Shown here in pieces: positions 1 through 11,753 of a stretch of DNA of 34,274 bases. Where the stretch lies: positions 1 to 34,274 of the forward strand of contig JABMDK010000014.1 in assembly GCA_015903995.1 (NCBI GenBank), in the 5' to 3' direction. This DNA is from Nitrospira sp. Lineage in GTDB: Bacteria; Nitrospirota; Nitrospiria; Nitrospirales; Nitrospiraceae. The notes under the pieces were generated by a model. The model worked only from the letters and a program-made list of their open reading frames with translations. It ran no database searches and had not been told where the DNA came from. The stretch's first letter is position 1; each line of letters opens with the position of its first letter. The translations under genes were made by a program, and so were the position numbers.

Positions 1-339
1 CACCCTGGATTTCTTGCCCAGCCCGCAGCACCACTCGTTTTTCCCATTCAGAGCGTTCCGCCGGCTCCTCGGCCCAGCCGACGTTCGGGAAGTCGAGCAA
101 CACAATGGTCATAACGAGAAGCGCCTTAAGTACCATAGTACTTCATATTCGTTGTTCAGCCGGCGCTTACGCGTACGTGAGCGAAGTTCATCATGCACTC
201 ATTCATCAATTTTCTATGCCAGGAGTGCATCGGGCCGAATAGCATCCCCTTGGAATGGCGAGGACGAGTTCTCAGTCGCTCTTCCTCCGTGTGAGACAAA
301 TAGAAAGTGGTCGCAATGGCTCAGGCGATGCCATGTCCA

Positions 340-918
340 TTATCGAACTGGAATGGAAATGGAGACGGCTCCTAGCACGTCGTTAAGCTGATAGTCCCGC
401 TTGGGGCTCTGCGGATGGGCATTATGACACGTGACGCAGACAGCGGAAACTGCACGGTCTGCGTACAAGGCTTCAAAGCGTCGTTTGCCTCCTTCCGTGA
501 CGAATCCCTTATAGGGACGATCGGGCTCCGCCATGACGGCCTCCAGTCCTTTTTTCTCAAACTCGGTCGCTGGTCCGCTTTGCTTGTTGATCGGATGAAG
601 GCTGACCAGCCGGTATTGAACCTGGACGCCGGTCAATGCAGCTAACCTCGATGATTCTTGGAAAAATTGAGCTGGCAGCGGCAGGGCACTTTCAGTGCGC
701 CATCGTTCTGAGGATTCGATCACTCCACGCCGTTGCATCCCTTCCACGACGTGAACGGTGTAAAAAGTCCGGTCAGAGGCCAACACCGCATAAATGTAAT
801 CCACGACGGTTTCTACGGGAACCGTGGCCGATTCCTTACCGGCCAAGCCGGTTCCCCAAGCCACAAGCACGCACAGCATGACACCTAACCATCCGGCAAG
901 CACCTTCCTGAATGGCAT
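340..918 (-). CDS. DUF3365 (Tll0287-like) family haem-binding sensor protein, secreted or membrane-anchored
   Basis: 192 aa ORF with an N-terminal hydrophobic segment and a single CVTCH (CxxCH) c-type haem motif near the C-terminus, followed by QLNDVLGAVSISIPV, typical of DUF3365. Confidence 0.8.
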   Translation of the reverse strand: MPFRKVLAGWLGVMLCVLVAWGTGLAGKESATVPVETVVDYIYAVLASDRTFYTVHVVEGMQRRGVIESSERWRTESALPLPAQFFQESSRLAALTGVQVQYRLVSLHPINKQSGPATEFEKKGLEAVMAEPDRPYKGFVTEGGKRRFEALYADRAVSAVCVTCHNAHPQSPKRDYQLNDVLGAVSISIPVR

Positions 919-1524
919 AACACCCTCCCTTCTAAAGAGCCTTGCTGTCTATCGTCTCCTTGCTCTCTCGATGCCCATCGGCGGTAATGACCAGTCGGAC
1001 ATCACTGTACTCCTACGGGATGCTTGAAGGTTTCTAAAGAAAACCCGGCGACCACGACGGAATTGTTCAGTCATATGGGCGCATGCATAGCGCTCTTGTC
1101 TCATGATCCTTCGCAAGGACGCGTCTCATGATCCAACCTCCGATTCCGAAAACACTGCCGGGAACAGGGCCTTTCTCACAGCCTGGTAGACACAGTTCGC
1201 TACCGCTTCATTGCCTTGCGGAGAGTAGTGATCCACTAAAAACCGTTCATCGGAATTGCCCTCGAACACACAAGAGGCGGAGTCAACACCCATTTGCACT
1301 AGCCGTCACCGCGTATCCGTGAGGGGATGGCGACCCACCGTGAAAGCTCGCTGTGGGCCGCACGCCACGGAGTTTGACCGTGCGCAACAACCCCACCGTC
1401 TTCAAGCAGCCAAAGACCTCTGGAGTTCGAACGGCGGATCAGTGAGGCCTAATCCGGTGTCCACGAAACCCAGGCCAGCTCAGACCGCCCCTTTTGTTTC
1501 CCTCATCCATCATTTTCCATCTAG

Positions 1525-2246
1525 CTACCGACCGGGGAAGACCACCATTGATTCACTTGGGATCACGAGGGTATCACCAGACTTCAGTTCAAAGTTATCC
1601 GCTATTCCGCTGCGAAGCACAATATCGTCATAACTGGCTGTGAATCGCTTCAGCCCTGGAGCCGTTTCTGTAAACCGAAAAATGACAATCTGATTTCTAG
1701 CCGCAGTCTCCTTAAATCCTCCCGCGATGGTAATTCCCTGCAAGAGCGTCGTTTTGCTTTTCAGTGGATACTTGCCGGGATTAGTTACCTCGCCGAGCAG
1801 AAAGATGTTGGAGCTGTTGACCTCCTTCAAGGTCACCGCAACAACCGGGTTTTGGACATATTCTTTGAGTCTGCTTGTCATTTCTTCAGCCAATTTGGTG
1901 GGCGTTTTCCCTACGGCTACTACATCGCGAATGATCGGCATTGAAAATCGCCCATCAGGACGTACTTGCACTTGTCTTGATAGGTCCGGATTCCTCCAGA
2001 CGGTAATGTCCAAGACATCTTCGGCGCCGATCACATAGTCACTGCTGACCGCATTCGACAGCTTATCGCCCCTCGCCTGACCAGTCGCTTTCTCAGCCTG
2101 CGCTGTCGCGACAGGCAATGCAGAGGTATCTGCCGGTAATTTACCGGCATCCGGCTCAACCGCCCCCCCTGGGAAAATCCCGACCCAGAGAATGTTGCAA
2201 TCGTGAACACAGTGATTGGAAACCATAAGGAGCGCTTCATGAACAT
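1525..2246 (-). pseudogene. Polysaccharide biosynthesis/export protein (Wza-like, Poly_export/SLBB), signal peptide and mature domain in different frames
   Basis: Mature part YVIGAEDVLDITVWRNPDLSRQVQVRPDGRFSMPIIRDVVAVGKTPTKLAEEMTSRLKEYVQNPVVAVTLKE plus an SLBB-like repeat. The signal peptide MFMKRSLWFPITVFTIATFSGSGFSQGG, preceded by an SD-like GGAGG, lies in another frame. The frames join at a C7 tract on + (G7 in coding sense), 2163-2169. Confidence 0.78.
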
Positions 2247-2500
2247 GATCCCTCCTATCCTTACGCGTACACCTTGCCTCTCGTGGTTGAGGTAAGGAAG
2301 AATCGTTCTCGTTTCGAGCGCGACACCTCCGGAGTCATGGACCGTCCTACCAATCGCTAAAACTTTGCTGATAATTTTCGTTACTGCGCGCGATGGCCGT
2401 TTGTTGCAGATGTCAACGGGATTTCCGCACCATCCTTTGTGGGCACTTCGGCATTCGCACACTACGACTCTTCTTTGGGTTGTCCTTCATCGCCATCCTT

Positions 2501-2900
2501 CTACCTCGGTGTGACGCTGTCCACCAATGAGGGGCTGACGAATGTCTCACCTGCCAATGCGGCACGGACAGCCGGCGCAAGATCCTCATGGGCTGACTGC
2601 TTGCGCACAAACCCCACCGCACCAGCCGCAAAAGCCTCCTCGATCAACCGAGAGTGCGTATGCATCGTACAAATGATTACCTTGCATTCCGGTAGGTCTC
2701 GCTGAAGGAGTCGCGTCGCTTCAAGCCCATCGACTCCCGGCATCATAAGATCCAACACCACCACATCCGGGTGAAGACGCAGCGATTCGTTGTCCGTCGG
2801 AAACTGCCGCGACCACCTCACCCACCGCATCCGCCAATCGACGGAGGTTCGACAGGATGTGTGGATGATCATCTGCCAATAAGATCTGCGGTGTAGGCAT
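2501..2900 (-). pseudogene. Response regulator receiver-domain protein, frameshifted within the receiver domain
   Basis: From ATG at 2900: MPTPQILLADDHPHILSNLRRLADAVGEVVAAVSDGQ (acidic DD pocket). It continues in a different frame as ESLRLHPDVVVLDLMMPGVDGLEATRLLQRDLPECKVIICTMHTHSRLIEEAFAAGAVGFVRKQ (phospho-Asp and Lys motifs). Confidence 0.75.
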
Positions 2901-3157
2901 GACCTCTTGTGGTTCCCGTGTATATAATGGTTATCCTCAGGCGAACGGAGGGACTCGGATGGTCGGTCCTGCTGGATGAGCCCGCATTATTCCTGACGGT
3001 TCCTGACGAATCGGCTACCACTGGGAGACAAGCCCAAAGAGCCAGCCTCCCGTATCCAGCAAATCCAGCGGTTGCCAATGTCGCGTGCCTGATTGCTACA
3101 CCGCCCAGCTCTTCCTATTGGAATTCTCTCGACCGACCAACGCGCCGCTCGAACTCA

Positions 3158-3499
3158 TCACGGAAGAAGCGACGCAAGACCCGGTCGCCGAAAAGAGGCG
3201 GAGGCCATCGGCAAATGACTGACCTCAGCCCACGACAACACCGCGATCTCCTGCTCGACGCAGCAAGATTGAAGGAGCAGTAGCACACCGAAAAATAGGG
3301 CGATGATGCCGGGCCAGATCATCGAGAGCGCACCGAGAACAAGGACGAAGGTGATCGCCACCAATGGCAGCCGGAAGAGTTGGTTCTTGTCTCGGATCAT
3401 CGGATCCTCCATGGTTTCGATCTCCCGCCGGCCACGCTTAGCCTGTGTGCATGCGGATCCCAACACGTTCCCGACTTCTTCGTCATCATCGGTGATCAT
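3158..3499 (-). CDS. Hypothetical small membrane protein
   Basis: 113 aa ORF with one strongly hydrophobic segment (LPLVAITFVLVLGALSMIWPGIIALFFGVLLLLQ). No recognised family. Confidence 0.3.
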   Translation of the reverse strand: MITDDDEEVGNVLGSACTQAKRGRREIETMEDPMIRDKNQLFRLPLVAITFVLVLGALSMIWPGIIALFFGVLLLLQSCCVEQEIAVLSWAEVSHLPMASASFRRPGLASLLP

Positions 3500-3878
3500 G
3501 TAAGGCGTAGGCTGCTGATGTAGGATATCTCATGCATGACACACCCTTCACAGTTGCGAAAACACAATATATGAGTTTGGTTGTCGAAAGAGAACTAGGA
3601 GAAAGCCTAGGGGAAAGACAAAAGGACCCTGGCTCACATTGTTCGTGAGTCATGAGTTACCGTCAAACTGTACTGGATCGGCTTTGCGTAAGGAGCGGAC
3701 TATTGGTAAGGTGAAGAATGAAGAGCGTGGAATGGATTACGGCACATCGCAACAGTAGACGAGAGACTGGCGCAAGATGTGGAGACCGCCTCTCGCACAG
3801 GATCTGAAAGTCAGAAGTAGTTCGAGGCCAAGGTATGCGCTCAGTGGGTGGGATGCGTAACAAAGCACGGGGGAAGTC

Positions 3879-4304
3879 ATGAGTTCCATTGTAAAAACCC
3901 TCCTGTTGTGGGGAATGGTCGGCTTGTTCATGGCAGTACTCTTTAATATGTTTGCGGTACCGACGCAGGCGCCGGAAGAAGAAGTCATCTTCAGCGAGTT
4001 CATGGCGAAGCTGGAACAAAGTGCCTTGGACAAAGTTACCATCCGGGGCCAGTACATCAGCGGAGTCCTGAAGGACCACACGCGGATTCGCACCTATGCG
4101 GCTGATGATCCTGAGATGGTCAAGGTGCTGCGTGAAAAAGGAGTCCAGATCGAAGTGAAGCCGTCCGGGGAGACCCCCTGGTATCTCACGCTTCTCTACT
4201 CATGGGGCCCCTTTATTCTGTTTCTTGTACTCGTTCTGTTCTTCATGCGCCGGATGCAGGCCGGTGAGAATAGTCCCTTATCGTTCGGAAAAAGCCGGGT
4301 ATGA
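3879..4304 (+). CDS. ftsH: FtsH N-terminal part: TM1, periplasmic domain, TM2
   Basis: FtsH_ext-like sequence (MSSIVKTLLLWGMVGLFMAVLFNMF... TPWYLTLLYSWGPFILFLVLVLFFMRRMQAGENSPLSFGKSRV) ending at TGA 4302-4304, in the same frame as the AAA protease ORF starting at 4305. Confidence 0.88.
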   Translation: MSSIVKTLLLWGMVGLFMAVLFNMFAVPTQAPEEEVIFSEFMAKLEQSALDKVTIRGQYISGVLKDHTRIRTYAADDPEMVKVLREKGVQIEVKPSGETPWYLTLLYSWGPFILFLVLVLFFMRRMQAGENSPLSFGKSRV

Positions 4305-5690
<1,386 letters not shown>

Positions 5691-5892
5691 GAAAGACTGC
5701 GCCGCGACTGCCTACGATCCCTCCCCACGGTTGAAATTGCACCATCTGTGGACAGTCACTCCAACCGATCTGAGCTAGTCATGACAAGCATACCGACGTG
5801 TGCCTGTCGACACCACTAGGATTACACCGAGAGAGAAGAAGACAGAATACTAGCAGGCTGTTGACAAACCCTCTCCCGCATTCACGGTAGAT

Positions 5893-7071
5893 ATGCTAAG
5901 AGGATTCTCCATCAGGAGGACCTCCCCTATGATGGGCACCGCCGATCCCCAGCCGTCGATGTTCTACCACATCAGGTTAGAGCAGTATGTGACCGCCGAT
6001 CATCCGATGCGGAAGATCCGGCCCTTGATCGATACGGCGCGGATTCGACAGCTCTGCGCGCCGTTGTATGCCGACACTGGCCGCCCATCGATTCCACCGG
6101 AGCAACTGTTTCTGGCCCTCCTGGGCGGGTATCTGCTGGGGGTGACCTCGGAACGAGCCTTGGTACGCGAGCTGACGGGCAATCTGGTGTTGCGCTGGTT
6201 TGTAGGACTGGATTTAGATCAGATGCCCTGGGACCACTCCACGTTTTCACAGAATCGGAAGCGGCGGTTTACCAAGAGCGGGCTGCTTGAGCGGTTGTTT
6301 GATGAGACGGTGACGCTCGCGATCAAACAGAAGCTGGTCTCACCCCATACCACGCTGGATGGCACGCTAGTCCAGGCGAATGCGTCGCACAAGAGCTTCG
6401 TCCCCCTGGAGGTCTTTCTGAAGCCGGAGGAGTACAAGCAGCGGATTCGGTCCCTGGATGCGGGGCCAGAGCAGGCTCACGATCCGGGAAATCCCACGGT
6501 CACGTTTCGTGGGGAGCGGCGTTCCAATCAGACGCATCGCTCGACGACCGATCCCGACGCCAAGCTGGCCAACAAGGGGAATGGGACCGCAGCGATCGTC
6601 GGCTATACGGTGAACGGCCTGATGGAGAATCGGCATCGGCTGTTGCTCGGCATCAATGTGGAGTCATTTCGTGGGCCGGCTTCAGAGACGGACGGCGGGC
6701 GGACGTTGCTCGACCGGTTTCATGCCACACACGATCTTCGGATTCAGACCGTGGGCGCGGATAAAGGGTATTTTGCGAAGCCGTTCCTGACGGCGCTCTT
6801 CAAACGACGGATCCTCCCCCACATTGCGGCCAAGACGACGGGATGGGAGGCGGTGCATCGGCGGGTACGACGACTGAGTCGGACGGTGGGCTACCAGCTT
6901 TCACAACGGGCCCGGAAAAAGATCGAAGAACTCTGGGGCGAGGCAAAATGCTGGCACGGCTTCCGGCGCTTTCAGCGGCGAGGACTCCTGCAGGTCCGAG
7001 ACGAGGCCTATCTCATGGGCTGGCTGCTGAATCTGAAACGGCTGGCCACCCTGCTCCCAGCGTGGGCCTAG
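5893..7071 (+). mobile_element. IS5/IS1182-like DDE transposase ORF
   Basis: 392 aa with DUF772-like N-terminus (HPMRKIRPLID...PPEQLFLALLGGYLLGVTSERALVRELTGNLVLRWFVGL), TTLDGTLVQANAS, STTDPDAKLANKGNG, VGADKGYF and WGEAKCWHGFRRFQRRG motifs. Terminal inverted repeats could not be defined confidently. Confidence 0.88.
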
Positions 7072-7169
7072 CCGAGATTATTCATGACTGATGGTCAGCG
7101 GGGCAACGGCCGCCATTCTGGAGAAGCCGACGACTCTTCTGCCCCTATCGCAATCGCTGATGGCACCTT

Positions 7170-8587
7170 CATTCCCGTGTAGATCAAGGATTGCCATGTC
7201 TGCCGTTCTTTGTACACATGAAGCGAGAGTAAGAGCGCCGAGAGGAGAGAGTCCGTCGAAGCATCAATGAAATGAAACCCAGTTGCACACCTAGATTTGA
7301 CCGTTGAAGGTCGAAAGGGAACGCCAATCCTCCGGTACGGCGCACAATAGGTACGGTGCCGTACCGAAGGCTATAGAGCTGACTTAATCCACATGGTTCA
7401 TAGCGAGACGGCATAATTAATATGTCGGAGCCAGCTTCAATGCGATGCGCCATCCCTTCATCAAAGCCAAGACATAGGCCGATTTGATCGGGATATCTAG
7501 CTTTGACTGCAGTAAATTGTTGTTCTAAATGGTGATCTCCAGTTCCCAGTACGACAATTTGCAGATCCAAAGACATAAGCTCGGGAATCACATCCAACAA
7601 GAGATCGAAGCCCTTCTGGAAAGTCAGCCGGCCGATCACAGCCAACAAGGGAACATCACGATTTGGTAGTCCAAGCTCCCGTTGTAGCACTCGCTTGCAT
7701 GCTTGCTTCCCCGACAAATCAGCAACCGTATACTGCGCCGGCAGGTAGGGGTCGCTCTCTGGATTCCAGAGAGCGACATCGATTCCGTTAACAATTCCTT
7801 TAACACCATCCGCACGGCTTGCCAGTACACCTTCAAGACCGCATCCATACTCTGCGGTCATGATCTCCTTCGCATAAGTAGGACTCACGGTGGAAACAAC
7901 ATCCGAAAAGATGATGCCACCCTTCAGACAATTCACCGACCCGTAGAACTCAAGGCTGCTCGGAGAAAACAGCGATGTGGGAAGCCCCGTCTTCACAAAC
8001 TGCTGGCCAGGGAAGATTCCTTGATATCCCATGTTATGCAGGGTCAAGAGCACTTTCAGCTGATCGAATCCCCTATACTCATGAGGAAGAGCTTTCAGAT
8101 ACACCGCGCATAGTGCCGTCTGCCAATCGTGCAAGTGCAGCACATCAACCTTCTCCCTTCGTGCTTCGATCAAACCACGTACTATTTCGAGGACTGCACG
8201 ACAGAATAGGACAAACCGATCCAGGTTGTCCGGATAGTCCTGATGGTCTTGTTGGTAGAGACCCGGGCGATCAAAGAACGGATCGTACCGCACAAACAGC
8301 ACTCTCAACCGATGCAATGTGCCTGTCACCGATATGTTCTCTTCTTCTACCGTGACATCAATAGGCTTCCCATCCACCGGAATAGAGAGTCGCATGGCCG
8401 ATTGACGAGATTCTCCGATCGCTCGACCTCGATAATCCGGCATCACTAATGTCACATGATGTCCCAACTTCGTCAGCTCGATCGACAATGCGCCGACCAC
8501 ATCGGCCAATCCACCCGTTTTGGCATACGGAACAGCTTCGGAAGCTGCCATCACAATATTCAAACTATCTCCTGACGCTTGTATCAT
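7170..8587 (-). pseudogene. glgA: Glycogen synthase (GlgA), C-terminus frameshifted and truncated next to the IS
   Basis: N-terminus LNIVMAASEAVPYAKTGGLADVVGAL and ILIMPSRYEPCGLSQLYSLRYGTVPIVRRTGGLA are canonical. After that the GlgA-like tail (ATGFHFIDASTDSLLSALLLSLHVYKERQTWQSLIYTGM) lies in a different frame, and the usual QDFSW ending is absent. Confidence 0.85.
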
Positions 8588-8607
8588 GCAGGTATTCGGT
8601 GGAAAAT

Positions 8608-9081
8608 CTAGGGCCGGGAAGCGTCATCAAGCCGGGTCTTGAATCGATCCTCATAGGCCCAGGATTTTGCAAGGGCATACAACTCCTCGCCTTTGAGTTC
8701 TTCCTTGTAGACAAGGCGATCATCGAGAAATACCAGGAGCCAACCGCGATCGGGGTATGCGAAATACACTCCTTCGCCCGCATGCACACCAGCCTTCCAC
8801 CCCCGCGGAGCCTCTCCTGTTGCCACGCGTGATCGAGGAATCACGCTGAAGTCCGGCATCACGAAAAAATGGCTGAACTCACTGTGATAAAGCGGCGGTT
8901 TCCCCCAGGCGTTTACCACTGCCCTAGTAGTGATTTGATCCAGCACGAGATTATTGGCTTGCACCAACTGCTCTTGCTGCTCCAGCGTCGGCAAGCTCTT
9001 GCAGCCTGCGATCAATCCAAGCACCAACACTCCGCACAAGCACCGTACCACCGTTGTCAGGACAAGGAAAATGTTGGCCAC
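8608..9081 (-). CDS. Hypothetical lipoprotein
   Basis: 157 aa ORF with a signal peptide and lipobox-like LIAGC. Confidence 0.7.
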   Translation of the reverse strand: MANIFLVLTTVVRCLCGVLVLGLIAGCKSLPTLEQQEQLVQANNLVLDQITTRAVVNAWGKPPLYHSEFSHFFVMPDFSVIPRSRVATGEAPRGWKAGVHAGEGVYFAYPDRGWLLVFLDDRLVYKEELKGEELYALAKSWAYEDRFKTRLDDASRP

Positions 9082-9095
9082 GTTGTATCCTCGCC

Positions 9096-9467
9096 TTACA
9101 TAAGCCGTCTGGATTTTTGTTCAACTGGTTTCACCGGTTGACAGACGTCGCACTGACACAATTGCCGTAACAATGCATACGAATAGATACCGGTATCATG
9201 GCCGTCGCTCCATTTGAACTGAAACGCATAACGCCCCACCGACTCGATGTCCTGGAGCATAATCAAGATCGGAACATCCTCTGACTTAAGACGCCGCTCA
9301 CCTGTCCACTCATCGACACAGGCCGCACAGGGACAGTGCTGGCGGAGAGAACGAACCGAATATATCCCCTTATGGCCATCGCTCCACTGGATTCCCAACA
9401 CTCCCTTGTCGAGCCACTCCATATCTCGTGGCTCCAGAGCAGTGACTGTCATGTGTTCATCCCTCAT
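9096..9467 (-). CDS. DUF971 family protein (GBBH-like N-terminal domain)
   Basis: Sequence GIQWSDGHKGIYSVRSLRQHCPCAACVDEWTGER...IESVGRYAFQFKWSDGHDTGIYSYALLRQLC. Confidence 0.85.
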   Translation of the reverse strand: MRDEHMTVTALEPRDMEWLDKGVLGIQWSDGHKGIYSVRSLRQHCPCAACVDEWTGERRLKSEDVPILIMLQDIESVGRYAFQFKWSDGHDTGIYSYALLRQLCQCDVCQPVKPVEQKSRRLM

Positions 9468-9475
9468 AATCTTGC

Positions 9476-10252
9476 TTATCCTGGCAATGCGAGCGACAGG
9501 AAGTCAACCGGTGGTAACCGTTTCCCGGCCACAACCGTGACGTACCCCTCAATCGCCTCCTCCACCTCATTCCGTACTTGCCCCGTCGCTCGCAACCGCG
9601 TGAGCATCGTAGGCGCCAGCCGAATGGCTTGCTGGAGAAACAACAAGCTGCCTCGTGAAAATGCAACACATCGAACGCGTTGACGGGCGGCACAGATCAG
9701 ACACACGAGGCCCCCGGCAATCGGAGAAAATTGAGGATCCCCGACGAAATGTGTCTTCCCACAGGCGGCACAATGATCGGTCTGCGGTCGAAATCCCGTC
9801 AACCCCAACAATCTGATCTGAAACAGGAGTGCCGTAAAGGTCGGGTCGTCACTTTCCTGGAGCAAGGCGAGGCCCTGCTCCAAGCTATCAAACAAAAGCG
9901 GGTCCGGATCTCCATCCGGAGTGATCGCGGCGACGACATTGACCATTCGCGCCGCCGATGCCATCAAAGCAAGATCTTCCCGCAATCTTTGAGAAGACCG
10001 GACCAAATCTACCTGCGAAATACGAAACAGGGAGTCCCCTGTTTTTTCAAACAAATTCAGACGACACACGCTAAATGGTTCGATCGCGGCGCCGAAGCGG
10101 CTTTTCTGACGGCGGGCACCACGGGCGACCCCTCTGATTTTGCCAAGACTCTTAGAGTACACGGTAACGATTCGATCGGCATCGCCCCACTTGCGACTCC
10201 GCAAAATGATCGCCGTCGTTTTTACCAGAGGCACGACTCTCTCCATTCCCAA
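9476..10252 (-). CDS. recO: DNA repair protein RecO
   Basis: N-terminal OB fold (TTAIILRSRKWGDADRIVTVYSKSLGKIRGVARGARRQKSRFGAAIEPF) and Zn motif CAACG...CLIC. Confidence 0.93.
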   Translation of the reverse strand: MGMERVVPLVKTTAIILRSRKWGDADRIVTVYSKSLGKIRGVARGARRQKSRFGAAIEPFSVCRLNLFEKTGDSLFRISQVDLVRSSQRLREDLALMASAARMVNVVAAITPDGDPDPLLFDSLEQGLALLQESDDPTFTALLFQIRLLGLTGFRPQTDHCAACGKTHFVGDPQFSPIAGGLVCLICAARQRVRCVAFSRGSLLFLQQAIRLAPTMLTRLRATGQVRNEVEEAIEGYVTVVAGKRLPPVDFLSLALPG

Positions 10253-10286
10253 CTGCGACAGAGGCGCAGAGATGCTCCAGTCCGTG

Positions 10287-11750
10287 TCACCGGAGATACT
10301 CCAAGAAAAGAGTGGCTAATGTGAGATAGATTGTAATACCGGTGATGTCGTTCGCTGTCGTGACAAAAGGGCCGGCCGCAACAGCCGGATCGACCCCCAC
10401 TCGTTTGAGAAGAATCGGCATAATCGTCGCCATGCTGGTCGACACCAGAAATGCAATGACCAGCGAAGCCCCAAGAACCATACCTAAAAACCCTTGATGC
10501 AAAACCCAGGCGACCAGTGTCAGCGTCACACCACAGGCCACCCCCATGACCAAGCCGATCTTCACTTCACGAAAAAAGACAGGCCATACATGAGTGAGCT
10601 CCACAGAGCCGGTGGCCAACCCCCGAATAATCAGTGTCGAGGACTGCAACCCCACATTCCCACCCATCGCCGCAATCACAGGAATAAAACTCACGATCGC
10701 CACCACCTCCTGGATCGTATAGCGGAAATACCAGAGGATCGCACCGGACAGGAGACTACCGACAAGGTTGGTAAAGAGCCATGGCAACCGCAGTTTTGCC
10801 GAACCGAAGCTCGAAGGCTTTAAACCCGTGTCTTCTTCAATGGCCCCGGCCATTTTCAACATATCTTCGGTCGCTTCTTCTCGGATGACATCGACCACAT
10901 CATCGACCGTGATGATGCCCACAAGTTTGCCGTCCCGTTCCACCACCGGAATCGCCAGTAAGTTATAGCTGGCCACCTGGCGCGCGACCTCTTCTTGATC
11001 CATGTCGATCGCCACGCTCATCGCCTCTCGAGTCATGATATTTTTTAGTGGCGTCGTCGGAGGGACCGTGATCAGCTGTCGGAGCGAGAGGACACCAACC
11101 AGATGATCATCCTTATCCGTCACATAAATATAGAACACCATCTCCGCATCGGTAGCTTGCTGTAACCGACAGATCGCCTCCTGTGCCGTGGCATCCTCCG
11201 GCAAGGAAAAAAACTCCGTGGTCATGATCGCACCTGCCGTATCCTTTGGATATTTAAGGATGTCGGCAACCTCGGTCGAGTCTTCGGTCTTCATCAAGGC
11301 AAGGATTTCTTTGCTGCGCTCTTCGGGAAGAAATCCAAGAATGTACGCCACGTCGTCAGGACCGAGGTCTTTCAAGAGCCACGCGATGTCGGAATGCAAC
11401 AGATCTGCGAGTACTTGTTGGATGCTTTCGCCGTCGAGTTCACTGAGCGCCTGCCCACGCTTGCCTTCCCCACGGACCAGCTCGAAGATCTCTCGTTTTT
11501 CTTTCGGAGAGGAAAGATGGGTCACGACTTTGGCAATGTCCGCGGGGTGCATACGCCCCAGCATCTTGGAGAGGTTCGTGATGGCGCCGCGTCGCAGCAG
11601 CTTCTGCACAGACTGGATCACAATGTCCGATTTTGTCTGCCCACGTTCGGTCTGATCACGCAAGAGTTCGCGCAGCACATCACGTTCGGACTGGTGGGGG
11701 CGCTGGTCCGGTGCCTGCGACTCTATCGATCGTTCCGTCGGCTGCATCAT
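10287..11750 (-). CDS. mgtE: Magnesium transporter MgtE
   Basis: MgtE N-domain (HPADIAKVVTHLSS...), two CBS domains, and a TM domain with AAMGGNVGLQSSTLIIRGLATG and GPFVTTANDITGITIYL. Confidence 0.95.
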   Translation of the reverse strand: MMQPTERSIESQAPDQRPHQSERDVLRELLRDQTERGQTKSDIVIQSVQKLLRRGAITNLSKMLGRMHPADIAKVVTHLSSPKEKREIFELVRGEGKRGQALSELDGESIQQVLADLLHSDIAWLLKDLGPDDVAYILGFLPEERSKEILALMKTEDSTEVADILKYPKDTAGAIMTTEFFSLPEDATAQEAICRLQQATDAEMVFYIYVTDKDDHLVGVLSLRQLITVPPTTPLKNIMTREAMSVAIDMDQEEVARQVASYNLLAIPVVERDGKLVGIITVDDVVDVIREEATEDMLKMAGAIEEDTGLKPSSFGSAKLRLPWLFTNLVGSLLSGAILWYFRYTIQEVVAIVSFIPVIAAMGGNVGLQSSTLIIRGLATGSVELTHVWPVFFREVKIGLVMGVACGVTLTLVAWVLHQGFLGMVLGASLVIAFLVSTSMATIMPILLKRVGVDPAVAAGPFVTTANDITGITIYLTLATLFLEYLR

Positions 11751-11753
11751 TCC

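Noticed and set aside
14-391. 125-aa plus-strand ORF at the window start
   Set aside because: No domain or hydrophobic pattern and low-complexity basic sequence; overlaps the end of the DUF3365 gene.
5851-7180. Full IS boundaries with terminal inverted repeats
   Set aside because: No convincing reverse complement of the 5851 sequence was found downstream of 7071, so only the transposase ORF is annotated.
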